A stretch of 64,000 nt of DNA from Rhizobium sp. Its GTDB lineage: Bacteria; Pseudomonadota; Alphaproteobacteria; Rhizobiales; Rhizobiaceae. The first letter of the stretch is position 1. Each line of letters opens with the position of its first letter. The notes below the pieces were generated by a model. It did no database searches, was not told the DNA's origin, and saw nothing but the letters and a program-made list of their open reading frames with translations. Of this stretch, positions 54,336 to 64,000 are shown one piece after another. A program made the position numbers and the translations under genes. The DNA lies in assembly GCA_019739215.1 (NCBI GenBank), contig JAHHDR010000004.1, positions 124,001 to 188,000 on the forward strand. The letters are read 5' to 3'.

Positions 54336-55697
54336 ATGAAGAAACTTTTCATGGCGAGCGTTGCAACGTTCGCGCTTTTTGCAGGCGTCGCCACCGCCGC
54401 CGAACTCGAATTCAAGCCGGGCGAGGACGCCCGCTTCAACTGGGCGAGCTTCGAGGAGTTCAAGGCGAGCCATGCCGATCTCAAGGGCCAGACGCTGACG
54501 ATCTTCGGACCCTGGCGCGGCGATGACGAGAAGCTGGCGCTCGCCATGCTGTCCTATTTCCAGGAAGCGACCGGAATCAACGTGAAGTACTCGTCCTCCG
54601 AGAATTACGAGCAGCAGATCGTCATCGATACCCAGGCCGGCAGCCCGCCCGATATCGCGATCCTGCCGCAGCCCGGCCTGCTGCAGGATCTGGCCTCCAA
54701 GGGCTTCCTCGTCGATCTCGGTGCAAAGCATGCCGACTGGATGAAGGAAAACTATGCGGCCGGCGATTCCTGGGTCAAGCTTGGCACCTACAAGGACAAG
54801 GATGGCTCGGAAAAGTTCTTCGCCTTCCCCTACAAGGCCGACCTGAAGTCGCTCGTCTGGTACTCGCCCGACAACTTCGCCGATGCCGGCTATGAAGTTC
54901 CCAAGACCATGGAAGAACTCAAGGCGCTCACCGAGAAGATGGCAGCCGACGGCACCAAGCCATGGTGCATCGGCCTAGGCTCCGGCGGCGCGACCGGCTG
55001 GCCCGCGACCGACTGGGTCGAGGACATGATGCTGCGCACGCAGTCGCCCGACGTCTATGACCAGTGGGTCACCAACGCGATCCCGTTCAACGATCCGGCC
55101 GTGGTCGGCGCGATCGACGAATTCGGCTGGTTCGCCAAGAACGACGCATTCGTCGACGGCGGCATGCAGGCCGTGGCCTCGACAGACTTCCGCGACAGCC
55201 CGAAGGGCATGTTCACCTCACCGCCGAAATGCTACATGCATCGTCAGGCCTCGTTCATCCCGTCCTTCTTCGGCGATGGCGTGAAGCTCGGCGTCGATGC
55301 CGACTTCTTCTACCTGCCGCCCTATGCCTCCAAGCCGGAACTGGGCAACCCGGTCCTCGGCGCCGGTACGCTGGTGGCGATCACCAAGGACACCCCGACC
55401 GCCCGCGCATTCGTCGAATGGCTGGAGACGCCGATCGCGCATGAGGTCTGGATGGCCAAGACCGGCTTCCTGACCCCATACAAGAAGGCCAATGCGGATG
55501 CCTATTCCGATGCGCCGACCAAGAAGATGGGTGAGATCCTCACCAATGCGACGACGTTCCGCTTCGACGGTTCGGACCTGATGCCCGGCAAGATCGGCGC
55601 CGGCGCGTTCTGGACCGGCATGGTCGACTACACGGGCGGCAAGTCTGCCGAAGATGTCGGCAAGAGCATCCAGGGTGCCTGGGACGCCATCAAGTAA
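54336..55697 (+). CDS. aglE: Alpha-glucoside ABC transporter substrate-binding protein
   Basis: A cluster-D type periplasmic binding protein of 453 residues with a Sec signal (MKKLFMASVATFALFAGVATAAE). The mature protein has TIFGPWRGDDEKLALAMLSYFQEATGINVKY and AGSPPDIAILPQPGLLQDLASKG, typical of the maltose/trehalose-type family, and WMAKTGFLTPYKKANADAY at the C-terminus. It binds sucrose, trehalose, maltose and other alpha-glucosides in the S. meliloti homologue. ATG 54336 follows AGGGAGGACC. The frame upstream of it is open but is leader RNA. A hairpin at 55709-55731 follows the gene. Confidence 0.94.
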   Translation: MKKLFMASVATFALFAGVATAAELEFKPGEDARFNWASFEEFKASHADLKGQTLTIFGPWRGDDEKLALAMLSYFQEATGINVKYSSSENYEQQIVIDTQAGSPPDIAILPQPGLLQDLASKGFLVDLGAKHADWMKENYAAGDSWVKLGTYKDKDGSEKFFAFPYKADLKSLVWYSPDNFADAGYEVPKTMEELKALTEKMAADGTKPWCIGLGSGGATGWPATDWVEDMMLRTQSPDVYDQWVTNAIPFNDPAVVGAIDEFGWFAKNDAFVDGGMQAVASTDFRDSPKGMFTSPPKCYMHRQASFIPSFFGDGVKLGVDADFFYLPPYASKPELGNPVLGAGTLVAITKDTPTARAFVEWLETPIAHEVWMAKTGFLTPYKKANADAYSDAPTKKMGEILTNATTFRFDGSDLMPGKIGAGAFWTGMVDYTGGKSAEDVGKSIQGAWDAIK

Positions 55698-55708
55698 ATG
55701 ACATGGCC

Positions 55709-55731
55709 GGCGGGGGCCCAGCGCTCCCGCC
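55709..55731 (+). other. Intercistronic hairpin after aglE
   Basis: GGCGGG (55709-55714) pairs with CCCGCC (55726-55731), extended by two further pairs including a G-T. It lies 12 nt past the aglE stop in a 178-bp gap before aglF. It probably stabilises the aglE message so that binding protein outnumbers permease, as in many ABC operons. Confidence 0.5.
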
Positions 55732-55875
55732 ACAGCCCGACGGCCCCGGTGTGGGTCCGCCAAGTTTTCACTTGAGCATGATCTGAAATACAGACTTAAT
55801 CGATCTTCCGGGGGAGATACCGGGGAGGATGCGGCGCCCGCAGCATAGCGAGCGTCGACAGGGGAGGACTGTCTC

Positions 55876-56886
55876 ATGCAACAGCTTTTATATGCCGCCT
55901 TCACCATGGTGGCCGGGGTTATCGGTTGCGCCATCTATTTCTTTGGCACCAACTTCATCCTCGACATGATCTTTCCCTCCAAGGGAACGGATACGGCCAA
56001 GGCGGGGCGCAACATTCGCCGCGCCAACATGATCCGACCGTGGCTCTTCCTGGGGCCCGCGCTGCTCGCGCTCATCCTCTACCTGGTCTACCCGGTCTTC
56101 GACTCGATCCGTCTGTCTTTCATGGACAGGTCCGGCACCGAATTCGTCGGCATCTCGAACTATCGCTGGATGTTCGGTGACGCCCAGTTCCGGGAGTCGA
56201 TCTTCAACAATTTCCTCTGGCTGCTCGTCGTGCCGGCCGCGGCTACCTTCTTCGGCCTTGTCATCGCCGTGCTGACCGACCGCATCTGGTGGGGCAATAT
56301 CGCCAAATCGCTGATCTTCATGCCGATGGCGATCTCCTTCGTCGGCGCGGCCGTGATCTGGAAATTCATCTACGACTATCGCGACGCCTCGACCGCGCAG
56401 ATCGGCCTGCTCAACGCCATTGTCGTCTATTTCGGCGGCGATCCCCAGGCCTGGATCACCATTCCCTTCTGGAACAACTTCTTCCTGATGGTCATCCTTG
56501 TCTGGATCCAGACCGGCTTTGCCATGGTCATCCTGTCGGCGGCGCTGCGCGGCATTCCCGAGGAGACCATCGAGGCAGCGGTTATCGACGGCGCCAGCGG
56601 GCCGCAGATCTTCTTCAAGATCATGGTGCCGCAGATCTGGGGCACGATCGCGGTCGTCTGGACCACGATCACCATCCTGGTGCTGAAGGTCTTCGATATC
56701 GTCTTGGCCATGACCAATGGCCAGTGGCAGAGCCAGGTGCTCGCCAACCTGATGTTCGACTGGATGTTCCGCGGTGGTGGCGACTTCGGCCGGGGTGCTG
56801 CCATCGCCATCGTCATCATGGTCCTGGTGATCCCGATCATGGTCTGGAACATCCGCAACGCACGCAAAGAGATGGAGGGACGCTGA
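55876..56886 (+). CDS. aglF: Alpha-glucoside ABC transporter permease AglF
   Basis: An inner-membrane MalF-type permease of 336 residues with about eight membrane segments. An extra N-terminal segment (LLYAAFTMVAGVIGCAIYFFGTNFILDMIF) precedes the usual start IRPWLFLGPALLALILYLVYPVFDSIRLSF. The EAA loop is seen in GIPEETIEAAVIDGASGPQIFFKIMVPQI (about 230-258). CAGGGGAGGACTGTCTC precedes ATG 55876. Its stop overlaps the aglG start (TGATG), so the two permease subunits are translationally coupled. Confidence 0.93.
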   Translation: MQQLLYAAFTMVAGVIGCAIYFFGTNFILDMIFPSKGTDTAKAGRNIRRANMIRPWLFLGPALLALILYLVYPVFDSIRLSFMDRSGTEFVGISNYRWMFGDAQFRESIFNNFLWLLVVPAAATFFGLVIAVLTDRIWWGNIAKSLIFMPMAISFVGAAVIWKFIYDYRDASTAQIGLLNAIVVYFGGDPQAWITIPFWNNFFLMVILVWIQTGFAMVILSAALRGIPEETIEAAVIDGASGPQIFFKIMVPQIWGTIAVVWTTITILVLKVFDIVLAMTNGQWQSQVLANLMFDWMFRGGGDFGRGAAIAIVIMVLVIPIMVWNIRNARKEMEGR

Positions 56887-58025
56887 TGCTCGGGACCAAG
56901 AAATCTCCGCTTATCTGGGTTGTCCACCTCTCGGTCATCCTGATCGTGCTGCTCTGGACGCTGCCGACCGCCGGCCTGCTGATCTCGTCCTTCCGCGACA
57001 AGAACCAGCTCGCTGCCTCGGGCTGGTGGACCGCGCTGACCACCTCGACACAGAACGTCGTCTTCCGTGCTCCCGGCGCCGACACGGCCGTCGAGAAGGA
57101 CGGCAAGTTCGTGATCGAGGGCAACGTGCTCGAAGCGCGCGGCGGTGTCGTCAGCGCCTGGGGCTCGACACCCACCAATCCATCGGAGTTCCAGCCCGGC
57201 CAGTCGACCGAATTGCGCGACGGCTCGACGGTGACGGTGGCCGCCGATGGCGCCTATTCGATCAGCTATCCGACCAAGCCTGACGGTGCACGCGGCCAGC
57301 GCATCGCCTTCGTCGCCTCGATCCCGCCGCGCTTCACGCTGGACAACTATCGCGAGGTGCTCAACGCGGAAGGCATCGGTTCGTCCTTCATCAATTCGCT
57401 GACCGTAGCGATCCCCTCGACCGTGATCCCGATCCTGGTCGCAGCCTTCGCCGCCTATGCGCTCGCCTGGATGAATTTCCCCGGCCGGGCCCTGATCATC
57501 GCCATGGTCGTCGGCCTGCTGGTCGTGCCGCTGCAGATGTCGCTGATCCCGCTGCTCAAGTTCTACAACGGCGTCGGCGCCTTCTTCGGCGTGCCCTCCA
57601 AGACCTATCTCGGCATATGGCTGGCGCATATGGGCTTCGGCCTGCCGCTCGCCATCTACCTGCTGAGGAACTACATGGCCGGCCTGCCGCGCGAGATCAT
57701 GGAATCGGCCCGCGTCGACGGCGCCACCGATTTCGAGATCTTCCTCAAGATCGTGCTGCCGCTCTCCTTCCCGGCGCTCGCCTCCTTCTCGATCTTCCAG
57801 TTCCTGTGGACCTGGAACGACCTGCTCGTCGCCATGGTCTTCCTCGGCGCCGGTAACGAGGAGCTGGTGCTTACCGGCCGCCTTGTGAACCTGCTCGGTT
57901 CGCGCGGCGGCAACTGGGAAATCCTGACGGCCTCGGCCTTCATCACCATCCTGGTGCCGCTTCTCGTTTTCTTCACGCTGCAGCGTTTCCTCGTGCGCGG
58001 CCTGCTCTCGGGCTCGGTGAAGTAG
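56886..58025 (+). CDS. aglG: Alpha-glucoside ABC transporter permease AglG
   Basis: A MalG-type permease of 379 residues. The first membrane segment (about 10-34) is followed by an insert of about 100 residues (about 45-148) with beta-strand character (FVIEGNVLEARGGVVSAWG, STVTVAADGAYSISYPT), predicted periplasmic. The other segments follow from about 168, and the EAA loop is REIMESARVDGATDFEIFLKIVLPL. ATG 56886 shares its A with the aglF stop. The insert makes AglG longer than most MalG homologues (about 280 residues). Confidence 0.93.
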   Translation: MLGTKKSPLIWVVHLSVILIVLLWTLPTAGLLISSFRDKNQLAASGWWTALTTSTQNVVFRAPGADTAVEKDGKFVIEGNVLEARGGVVSAWGSTPTNPSEFQPGQSTELRDGSTVTVAADGAYSISYPTKPDGARGQRIAFVASIPPRFTLDNYREVLNAEGIGSSFINSLTVAIPSTVIPILVAAFAAYALAWMNFPGRALIIAMVVGLLVVPLQMSLIPLLKFYNGVGAFFGVPSKTYLGIWLAHMGFGLPLAIYLLRNYMAGLPREIMESARVDGATDFEIFLKIVLPLSFPALASFSIFQFLWTWNDLLVAMVFLGAGNEELVLTGRLVNLLGSRGGNWEILTASAFITILVPLLVFFTLQRFLVRGLLSGSVK

Positions 58026-58028
58026 TCG

Positions 58029-59708
58029 ATGAATATGCCTATGGGACAGGTCGTGATGAACCAGACGAACCCGATATCGCCGGCGCCTGACAAGGACTGG
58101 TGGCGTGGTGCGGTGATCTACCAGATCTATCCGCGCAGCTACCAGGACTCGAATGCCGACGGTATCGGCGACATCAGGGGCATCAACGCCCGCCTGCCCC
58201 ATATCGCCTCGCTCGGCGCCGACGCAATCTGGATCTCGCCCTTCTTCACCTCGCCGATGAGGGATTTCGGCTACGACGTCAGCGACTACTGCGACGTCGA
58301 TCCGATCTTCGGCACGCTTGCGGATTTCGACGATCTGGTGATCACCGCCCACAGCCTTGGCATAAGGGTGATGATCGACCTCGTGCTCTCGCATACGTCG
58401 GAGCAGCATCCGTGGTTCGTGGAGAGCCGGTCGTCGCTGACCAACCCGAAGGCTGACTGGTATGTCTGGTCGGATGCGGCGCCTGATGGCACGCCGCCGA
58501 CCAACTGGCTGTCGATCTTCGGCGGCTCCGCATGGCAGTGGGACTCCCGCCGCCAGCAATACTACCTGCACAACTTTCTGACCTCACAGCCCGACCTGAA
58601 TTTCCACAATCCGGATGTGCAGGACGCGCTTCTCGACGTTACCCGCTTCTGGCTCGCCAGGGGCGTCGACGGCTTCCGTCTCGACACGATCAACTTCTAC
58701 TTCCACGACAGGCATCTTCGGAACAATCCGCCGCTCGCGCCGAGCCTGCGCAATGCCCAGACGGCACCGGCCGTCAATCCCTACAACCACCAAGAACATC
58801 TCTACGACAAGAGCCAGCCGGAGAACCTCGAGTTCCTCAAGCGCTTCCGGGCGGTGCTGGACGAATACCCGGCCATCACCGCTGTCGGCGAGGTCGGCGA
58901 CAGCCAGCGCGGGCTGGAGATCGCCGGCGAGTATACGTCGGGCGGTGACAAGGTTCACATGTGCTACGCCTTCGAGTTTCTGGCACCGGAGCCGTTGACC
59001 CCGGACTTCGTTCGCGCCACCCAGGAAAAGTTCGGCGTCGTGGCTCCCGAGGGCTGGGCCTGCTGGGCGTTTTCCAACCATGACGTCACCCGCCATATCT
59101 CCCGTTGGGGCGCCAATATCTACGACAGCGACGGCTATGCCAAATTGCTGAGCGCGCTGCTGATGACCCTGCGCGGCTCGGTCTGCATCTATGAGGGCGA
59201 AGAGCTCGCGCTCCCGGAGGCCGATCTTGCCTACGAGGATCTCCGCGATCCCTACGGGATACAGTTCTGGCCGAATTACAAGGGGCGCGACGGATGCCGC
59301 ACGCCAATGGTCTGGGAAAAGGCGGCACCCAATGGTGGCTTCTCGCTGGTCAGGCCCTGGCTGCCAGTGCCGGAGAACCATCTCGACCGCGCCGTCGACT
59401 GCCAGAATGCCGAACCGACCTCGGTGCTGAACCACTATCGCAATTTCCTGGGCTTTCGCCGAACGCAGCCCGCCTTTGCCAAGGGTGAAATCGAGTTTCT
59501 GATCGTCGACACGGCAGTGCTCGGCTTTGCCAGACGCTTCGGCAACGAGACGGTGCTGGCGGTCTACAACATGTCGGAACACTCGGTGGTGGCCGATCTG
59601 CCCGAAGGAAACTGGGAGCCGCTCGAAGGGCATGGCTTTCCGTCGGAATTGAACGAACGCAGCATAAACCTGCCGGCCTGGGGCGCATGGTTCGCCCGCA
59701 GGGCCTGA
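58029..59708 (+). CDS. aglA: Cytoplasmic alpha-glucosidase, GH13
   Basis: A GH13 (oligo-1,6-glucosidase/alpha-glucosidase type) enzyme of 559 residues that splits imported alpha-glucosides into glucose and a second sugar. Catalytic residues are D219 (nucleophile, [12 protein letters not shown]), E288 (acid/base, AVGEVGD) and D352 ([12 protein letters not shown]). [13 protein letters not shown] is conserved region I. No signal peptide. It starts 3 bp after aglG; several in-frame ATGs (58029, 58035, 58041) leave the first residues uncertain. Confidence 0.95.
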   Translation: MNMPMGQVVMNQTNPISPAPDKDWWRGAVIYQIYPRSYQDSNADGIGDIRGINARLPHIASLGADAIWISPFFTSPMRDFGYDVSDYCDVDPIFGTLADFDDLVITAHSLGIRVMIDLVLSHTSEQHPWFVESRSSLTNPKADWYVWSDAAPDGTPPTNWLSIFGGSAWQWDSRRQQYYLHNFLTSQPDLNFHNPDVQDALLDVTRFWLARGVDGFRLDTINFYFHDRHLRNNPPLAPSLRNAQTAPAVNPYNHQEHLYDKSQPENLEFLKRFRAVLDEYPAITAVGEVGDSQRGLEIAGEYTSGGDKVHMCYAFEFLAPEPLTPDFVRATQEKFGVVAPEGWACWAFSNHDVTRHISRWGANIYDSDGYAKLLSALLMTLRGSVCIYEGEELALPEADLAYEDLRDPYGIQFWPNYKGRDGCRTPMVWEKAAPNGGFSLVRPWLPVPENHLDRAVDCQNAEPTSVLNHYRNFLGFRRTQPAFAKGEIEFLIVDTAVLGFARRFGNETVLAVYNMSEHSVVADLPEGNWEPLEGHGFPSELNERSINLPAWGAWFARRA

Positions 59709-59734
59709 CAACTATCGGTGAGGAGGGAATGCCT

Positions 59735-60742
<1,008 letters not shown>

Positions 60743-60823
60743 TCGACCGAAGCCCGATCGGCGCAACCCGACCTCCAAAGGTCCGGCTGACCCAAGAAAT
60801 TCCTCCTCCCGGTCACCCGGGCC

Positions 60824-60853
60824 GCCCTCCCCGCCGCCGGCGGGGAGGGCTTT
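60824..60853 (+). terminator. Terminator of the agl operon
   Basis: A 12-bp perfect GC-rich stem (60824-60835 with 60839-60850) with a 3-nt loop is followed by TTTCG. It lies 82 nt past the aglK stop. Confidence 0.75.
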
Positions 60854-60940
60854 CGTCTGCCGACATGTCGAGCATTGACGCCGCCACCGCGGTCGTCCAA
60901 AGCAAATGGAAGCATCACCTTCCAGCCGCGAGTATTCAGC

Positions 60941-62104
60941 ATGGCCGAATTCAATCCCCTCGTTAGCAGGCTCTCTCCGCCGCCGATCCCCTCGGTCCTG
61001 GCCTGGTCGCGCGCCTATGACGGTTCGCGCGGCGAACGCATCAATCTCAGCCAGGCGGTGCCGGGATACCCGACCCATCCGGACATGCTGACATGGCTGG
61101 GCGAGATGGCGAGCCAGCAGGAATTCACCAATTACGGCGACATCGAAGGCGAGCCTGTGCTGCGCGCGGCCTACGCGGCCCATGCCTCGGTGGTCTATGG
61201 CGCAAAACTGTCGCCGGCCAACATTCATATCACCTCGGGCGGCAACCAGGCCTTCATGTGCCTGATCATGGCAGTGGCCAATGCCGGCGAGGCGGTGGCG
61301 CTGCCGATGCCCTTCTACTTCAACCACGATACGACACTTGCCATGCTGGGGATCCGCAGCGTTCCCGTCGCCTGCGACGATGGCTTCCTGCCCGACATCG
61401 AGTCGGTGAAGAAGGTCGCTGCGAGCGGCATCCGGGCGCTGGTGCTGGTGACACCCAACAATCCGACCGGCGCCGTCTATCCACCGGCTTTGCTCTCACA
61501 GATTTTCAACATCTGCCGCGAGAACAATATCTGGCTGATCCTCGACGAGACCTATCGAGACTTCCTGCCCTCGGACGGCGGCGTACCGCATGGCTTGCTG
61601 AATGTGCCGGGCTGGGAGAAGAACCTTGCGCTGATCTACAGCTTCTCGAAATCCTACTGCATTCCCGGCCATCGCCTCGGCGCGATCACTGCCGGCGCCG
61701 AGATGGTGGACCAGGTGGCAAAGGTCATGGACAATCTGCAGATCTGCGCGCCGCGCTCGCCGCAGGCCGCTGTGGCGAAGGCTATCCCGGCACTGACGGA
61801 TTGGCGGCGCAGCAACAATGACGAGATCCGTCATCGTGCCATCGCGATGAAGGATGTGATGACCCGGCTGCCCGCGTGGGAAATCTCCGCCATCGGCGCC
61901 TATTTCGCCTATGTCCGTCACCCGTTTCGTGGCGCCAAATCAGAGGCCGTTGCGGAAAAGCTCGCCCGTGAATTCGGCGTCGTCTGCCTGCCCGGCGCCT
62001 ATTTCGGCGAGGGGCAGGAAGACTATCTGCGCTTTGCATTCGCCAATGCGGATGCGGCGACGATCTTGAAGTTGGAGGAGAGGTTGAAGGATTTCAGCCT
62101 CTGA
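60941..62104 (+). CDS. Class I/II PLP aminotransferase
   Basis: A fold type I aminotransferase of 387 residues. INLSQAVPGYPTHPDML opens the domain; the cofactor region is ITSGGNQAFMCLI; LVTPNNPTGAVYPP and ILDETYRDFL are substrate/cofactor loops; the PLP lysine is in YSFSKSYCIPGHRLG. The substrate is not evident; the neighbouring methyltransferase and PEP-mutase-type genes, convergent 9 bp away, hint at a methylated amine or phosphonate-related pathway. No clear ribosome site precedes ATG 60941, but the upstream frame is not conserved-looking. Confidence 0.88.
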   Translation: MAEFNPLVSRLSPPPIPSVLAWSRAYDGSRGERINLSQAVPGYPTHPDMLTWLGEMASQQEFTNYGDIEGEPVLRAAYAAHASVVYGAKLSPANIHITSGGNQAFMCLIMAVANAGEAVALPMPFYFNHDTTLAMLGIRSVPVACDDGFLPDIESVKKVAASGIRALVLVTPNNPTGAVYPPALLSQIFNICRENNIWLILDETYRDFLPSDGGVPHGLLNVPGWEKNLALIYSFSKSYCIPGHRLGAITAGAEMVDQVAKVMDNLQICAPRSPQAAVAKAIPALTDWRRSNNDEIRHRAIAMKDVMTRLPAWEISAIGAYFAYVRHPFRGAKSEAVAEKLAREFGVVCLPGAYFGEGQEDYLRFAFANADAATILKLEERLKDFSL

Positions 62105-62113
62105 TCGCTCCAA

Positions 62114-63649
62114 TCAGCAATAAATCTGCCACCGCTTGCGGATCGCCGCATCCGCCTCGAAATCGATGAGCGACGGCGCCGCGTCCGCCAGGATCCGGTT
62201 CTTCCGCTCGATCGCCTTCTGGATGAGGTCCGGCCGGCCGAGTTCGACCCATTCCTTCGGGCTCGAACGGTTGGCCACGGCGGGGTAGATATATTCGGTC
62301 TGCATGACCTCGAGCGTCTGTGCATGGCCGAGATAGTGGCCGGGGCCGTCGAGGCAGACCGAGCGCATGGTTTCGATCGAGACCGAATCCTCGGTGACGT
62401 CGATGCCGCGCACGCAGCGCTGCACTTGGCCGAGCAGGTCGTCGCCGAGCACCAGCGATTCCAGGCAGAAGCCGAGCAGCGACGCATGCATGCCGACCGA
62501 TTCATAGACCATGTTGAGGCCGGAGAGGCCGCAGAGCACGTTGAGGATGCCCTGCTCCCAGCCGGCCTGCATGTCGGGCAGCTTGGAGTCGCTCATGCCG
62601 CCGGCAGCGCCGCCCGGCAGACCGTAGAACTGGTGCATCTGGGCGCAGCCGGCGGAGAGCAGACCCTGTTCGCCCGAGCCGCCCGACATCGCGCCGGTGC
62701 GCAGGTCGGAGACGAAGGGCCAGGTGCCGAAGATTGCCGGATGGCCGGGCGACATGGAATTGACATAGACCACTCCGGCGAGGCACTCGGCCACGGCCTG
62801 CACGATGGCGGTCGCAAGCGGCGCGGGCGCGGTGGCGCCGGCCTGACCCGCCGAAAGCAGCAGGATCGGCATGCCCTCGCGGATGCAATGCTCCATCGTC
62901 TGGCAGCTTTCGGTGGCAAACTTCATCGGCGGCACGACGAAGCAGTTGGAGTTGGAGACGAAGGGACGCGCGCGCCACTTGTCCTCGCCACCCGCGATCA
63001 TGTGCAGCATCTCGAAACCATCGGAGACATGGCTCGGATCGGAGAAGGACGTGCCGACATGCTTGGTCGTGCCGGCGCAGCAGGCATAAAGCGTGTTCAT
63101 ATCCATCATCAGATTGTCTACGACATCGCGGCAGACCATCGCGCGCTGGAAGAAATGAATATTGTCGAGATGATGGACCAGTTTCGATGCTGCCAGCAGG
63201 TCATGCGAGGTCGACTCGCGATATTCGCGCTTCTCGACATCGACGATATGCACCGCGGCGCCTGCGGTGCCGAAATGCACCTTGGTGCCCGAGAGCTCAA
63301 GGTCGTGTTTTGGATCGCGGCCATGAAGGGTGATGCCGCGGGCGGCCTTGGCAAGCATGTCCTCGACCAGCGCGCGCGGGAAGCGGAGACGACCGTCGTC
63401 ACCGAGGATCGCGCCTGCCTTGGTCATGTACTCGACGCCGGTGTCCGGCGCCTGGCTCAGGCCGATCACTTCAAGCGCCTCGAGCGCCGCCTCGTGGATC
63501 CGCTTGACGTTCGCCTCGGTCAGCGGCCGGTACTGGCCACCGGGCATGCCCGGGCGGACCGGGCGCAGGTTTTCCGCAAGCGGCGCCGAGCGGGCGGCGA
63601 CGCGGGCCGAGCGCCCGCCGGCGCGGCGGTTCACGACGATCTCATTCAT
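62114..63649 (-). CDS. MttB/MtgB-family corrinoid methyltransferase, non-pyrrolysine
   Basis: A protein of 511 residues in the trimethylamine methyltransferase superfamily (COG5598). The barrel is recognisable: VKRIHEAALEALEVIGL near the start, HFFQRAMVCRDVVDNLMMDMNTLYACCAGTTKHVG, SNSNCFVVPPMKF, VVYVNSMSPGHPAIFG and GAMSGGSGEQGLLSAGCAQMHQFYGLPG. The frame has no in-frame amber codon, so it lacks pyrrolysine and is likely to use a quaternary amine such as glycine betaine or a relative, as in MtgB-type proteins. GGAGAACCAGT precedes ATG 63649, which overlaps the preceding gene by 8 bp, so the two are coupled. No corrinoid protein gene is in view. Confidence 0.88.
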   Translation of the reverse strand: MNEIVVNRRAGGRSARVAARSAPLAENLRPVRPGMPGGQYRPLTEANVKRIHEAALEALEVIGLSQAPDTGVEYMTKAGAILGDDGRLRFPRALVEDMLAKAARGITLHGRDPKHDLELSGTKVHFGTAGAAVHIVDVEKREYRESTSHDLLAASKLVHHLDNIHFFQRAMVCRDVVDNLMMDMNTLYACCAGTTKHVGTSFSDPSHVSDGFEMLHMIAGGEDKWRARPFVSNSNCFVVPPMKFATESCQTMEHCIREGMPILLLSAGQAGATAPAPLATAIVQAVAECLAGVVYVNSMSPGHPAIFGTWPFVSDLRTGAMSGGSGEQGLLSAGCAQMHQFYGLPGGAAGGMSDSKLPDMQAGWEQGILNVLCGLSGLNMVYESVGMHASLLGFCLESLVLGDDLLGQVQRCVRGIDVTEDSVSIETMRSVCLDGPGHYLGHAQTLEVMQTEYIYPAVANRSSPKEWVELGRPDLIQKAIERKNRILADAAPSLIDFEADAAIRKRWQIYC

Positions 63650-64000
63650 ACTGGTTCTCCATGTCCGAGCCGGCGATAAGCATGGCATCGATCTTGCTGC
63701 CGGAAGCCGCCGCTGTAAGTTTCGAAAAATCGCCATCCCCGAGGATGGCATCCATCTGTTGGGCAATCGCCGCATGGGTGACACGCGCGATCATCGAGCC
63801 GAGCGAAATGCGCCGCGCGCCGATCTCGGCGATCTCGCTGACCGAGAGGCTGATCAGCGCCCCCGCCGCCAGCGCATTCACCGGCACCTTGACCGAGGCC
63901 ACGACGCGCCTGAGCTCCTCCGGCCCCGGCGGGACGGGAATGTAGACGAGATCGGCACCGGCCTTCTCGAAGGCCTGGATGCGGCGGATGCCCTCGTCGA
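63642..64000 (-). CDS. Isocitrate lyase/PEP mutase family enzyme (partial)
   Basis: The C-terminal 118 residues of a protein whose start is beyond the right edge. The visible part reads DEGIRRIQAFEKAGADLVYIP, then KVPVNALAAG, then ISEIAEIGARRISLG-like sequence, the second half of the PEP mutase/isocitrate lyase barrel (methylisocitrate lyase, oxaloacetate decarboxylase and phosphonomutase relatives). The active-site Lys/Cys region is not in view, so the reaction cannot be told. Its stop overlaps the start of the mttB-type gene by 8 bp (ATGAATGA). Confidence 0.82.
   Translation of the reverse strand, partial: DEGIRRIQAFEKAGADLVYIPVPPGPEELRRVVASVKVPVNALAAGALISLSVSEIAEIGARRISLGSMIARVTHAAIAQQMDAILGDGDFSKLTAAASGSKIDAMLIAGSDMENQYE

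Noticed and set aside
56427..58571. Open frame of 714 codons on the minus strand across the agl permeases
   Set aside because: Antisense to aglF, aglG and aglA; rich in Arg, Gly and Asp, with no recognisable domain.
62114..63649. Pyrrolysine-containing trimethylamine methyltransferase
   Set aside because: The frame has no in-frame amber codon, and no pyl genes are present; it belongs to the non-pyrrolysine branch.

Overview
The window looks like chromosomal or chromid DNA of a high-GC alphaproteobacterium, most probably Rhizobiaceae or a close relative in the Hyphomicrobiales. The reasons are the complete aglR-aglEFGAK alpha-glucoside locus, the alphaproteobacterial ornithine/lysine decarboxylase with a long structured leader, the non-pyrrolysine MttB homologue, the rhizobial style of LacI- and TetR-controlled transport operons, and a RIME-like intergenic repeat. 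I see no rRNA, tRNA, transposase, integrase, phage gene or CRISPR array. The genus cannot be fixed from the sequence alone.

Layout. 1-7.1 kb: acetyltransferase (cut by the left edge), DUF533 protein, KDPG aldolase, WYL regulator, tRNA hydroxylase TrhO, aromatic aminotransferase, large BTAD/TPR regulator. 7.1-16.4 kb: a sugar locus on the minus strand (ribose-type ABC importer, TIM-barrel epimerase, Gfo/Idh/MocA dehydrogenase, GH1 beta-glucosidase) with a divergent LacI regulator and several visible operators. 16.5-20.6 kb: intergenic repeat, then a xylose operon (lacI-xylB-xylA) whose xylA carries a frameshift. 20.6-24 kb: DUF1993, a DUF1007/NicO metal pair, LysR. 24-30 kb: ornithine/lysine decarboxylase, acetyltransferase, a MerR-XRE-cupin regulator, gabT and a multiply frameshifted gabD. 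30-36 kb: small secreted proteins, a Tat-type L,D-transpeptidase, lysS, gltX. 35.8-43.6 kb: TetR/HlyD/MFS efflux locus (HlyD frameshifted), inhibitor-like protein, hydroxyacid dehydrogenase with LacI, MarR and creatininase-family protein. 43.6-52.7 kb: chemoreceptor, CobW GTPase with WD40 and DUF2267 partners, VOC protein, secreted protein, DEAD-box helicase. 52.9-60.8 kb: aglR-aglEFGAK. 60.9-64 kb: aminotransferase, MttB-family methyltransferase, and an isocitrate lyase/PEP mutase-family enzyme cut by the right edge.

The main theme is catabolism of plant-derived carbon: three sugar operons each next to its own LacI-type repressor, KDPG aldolase as the Entner-Doudoroff exit, and polyamine/GABA turnover. 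Operator sequences can be read beside the LacI and TetR genes. One palindromic motif (CTGCAACGTT) is shared by the beta-glucosidase and epimerase promoters, which suggests one repressor coordinates cleavage and oxidation/epimerisation of the sugar.

Four genes (xylA, gabD, the HlyD gene, the DUF2267 gene) can only be read through by removing inserted bases; every event is an insertion. Either the assembly has an insertion-type error bias or several metabolic genes are decaying. This needs to be resolved before any of them is called lost.
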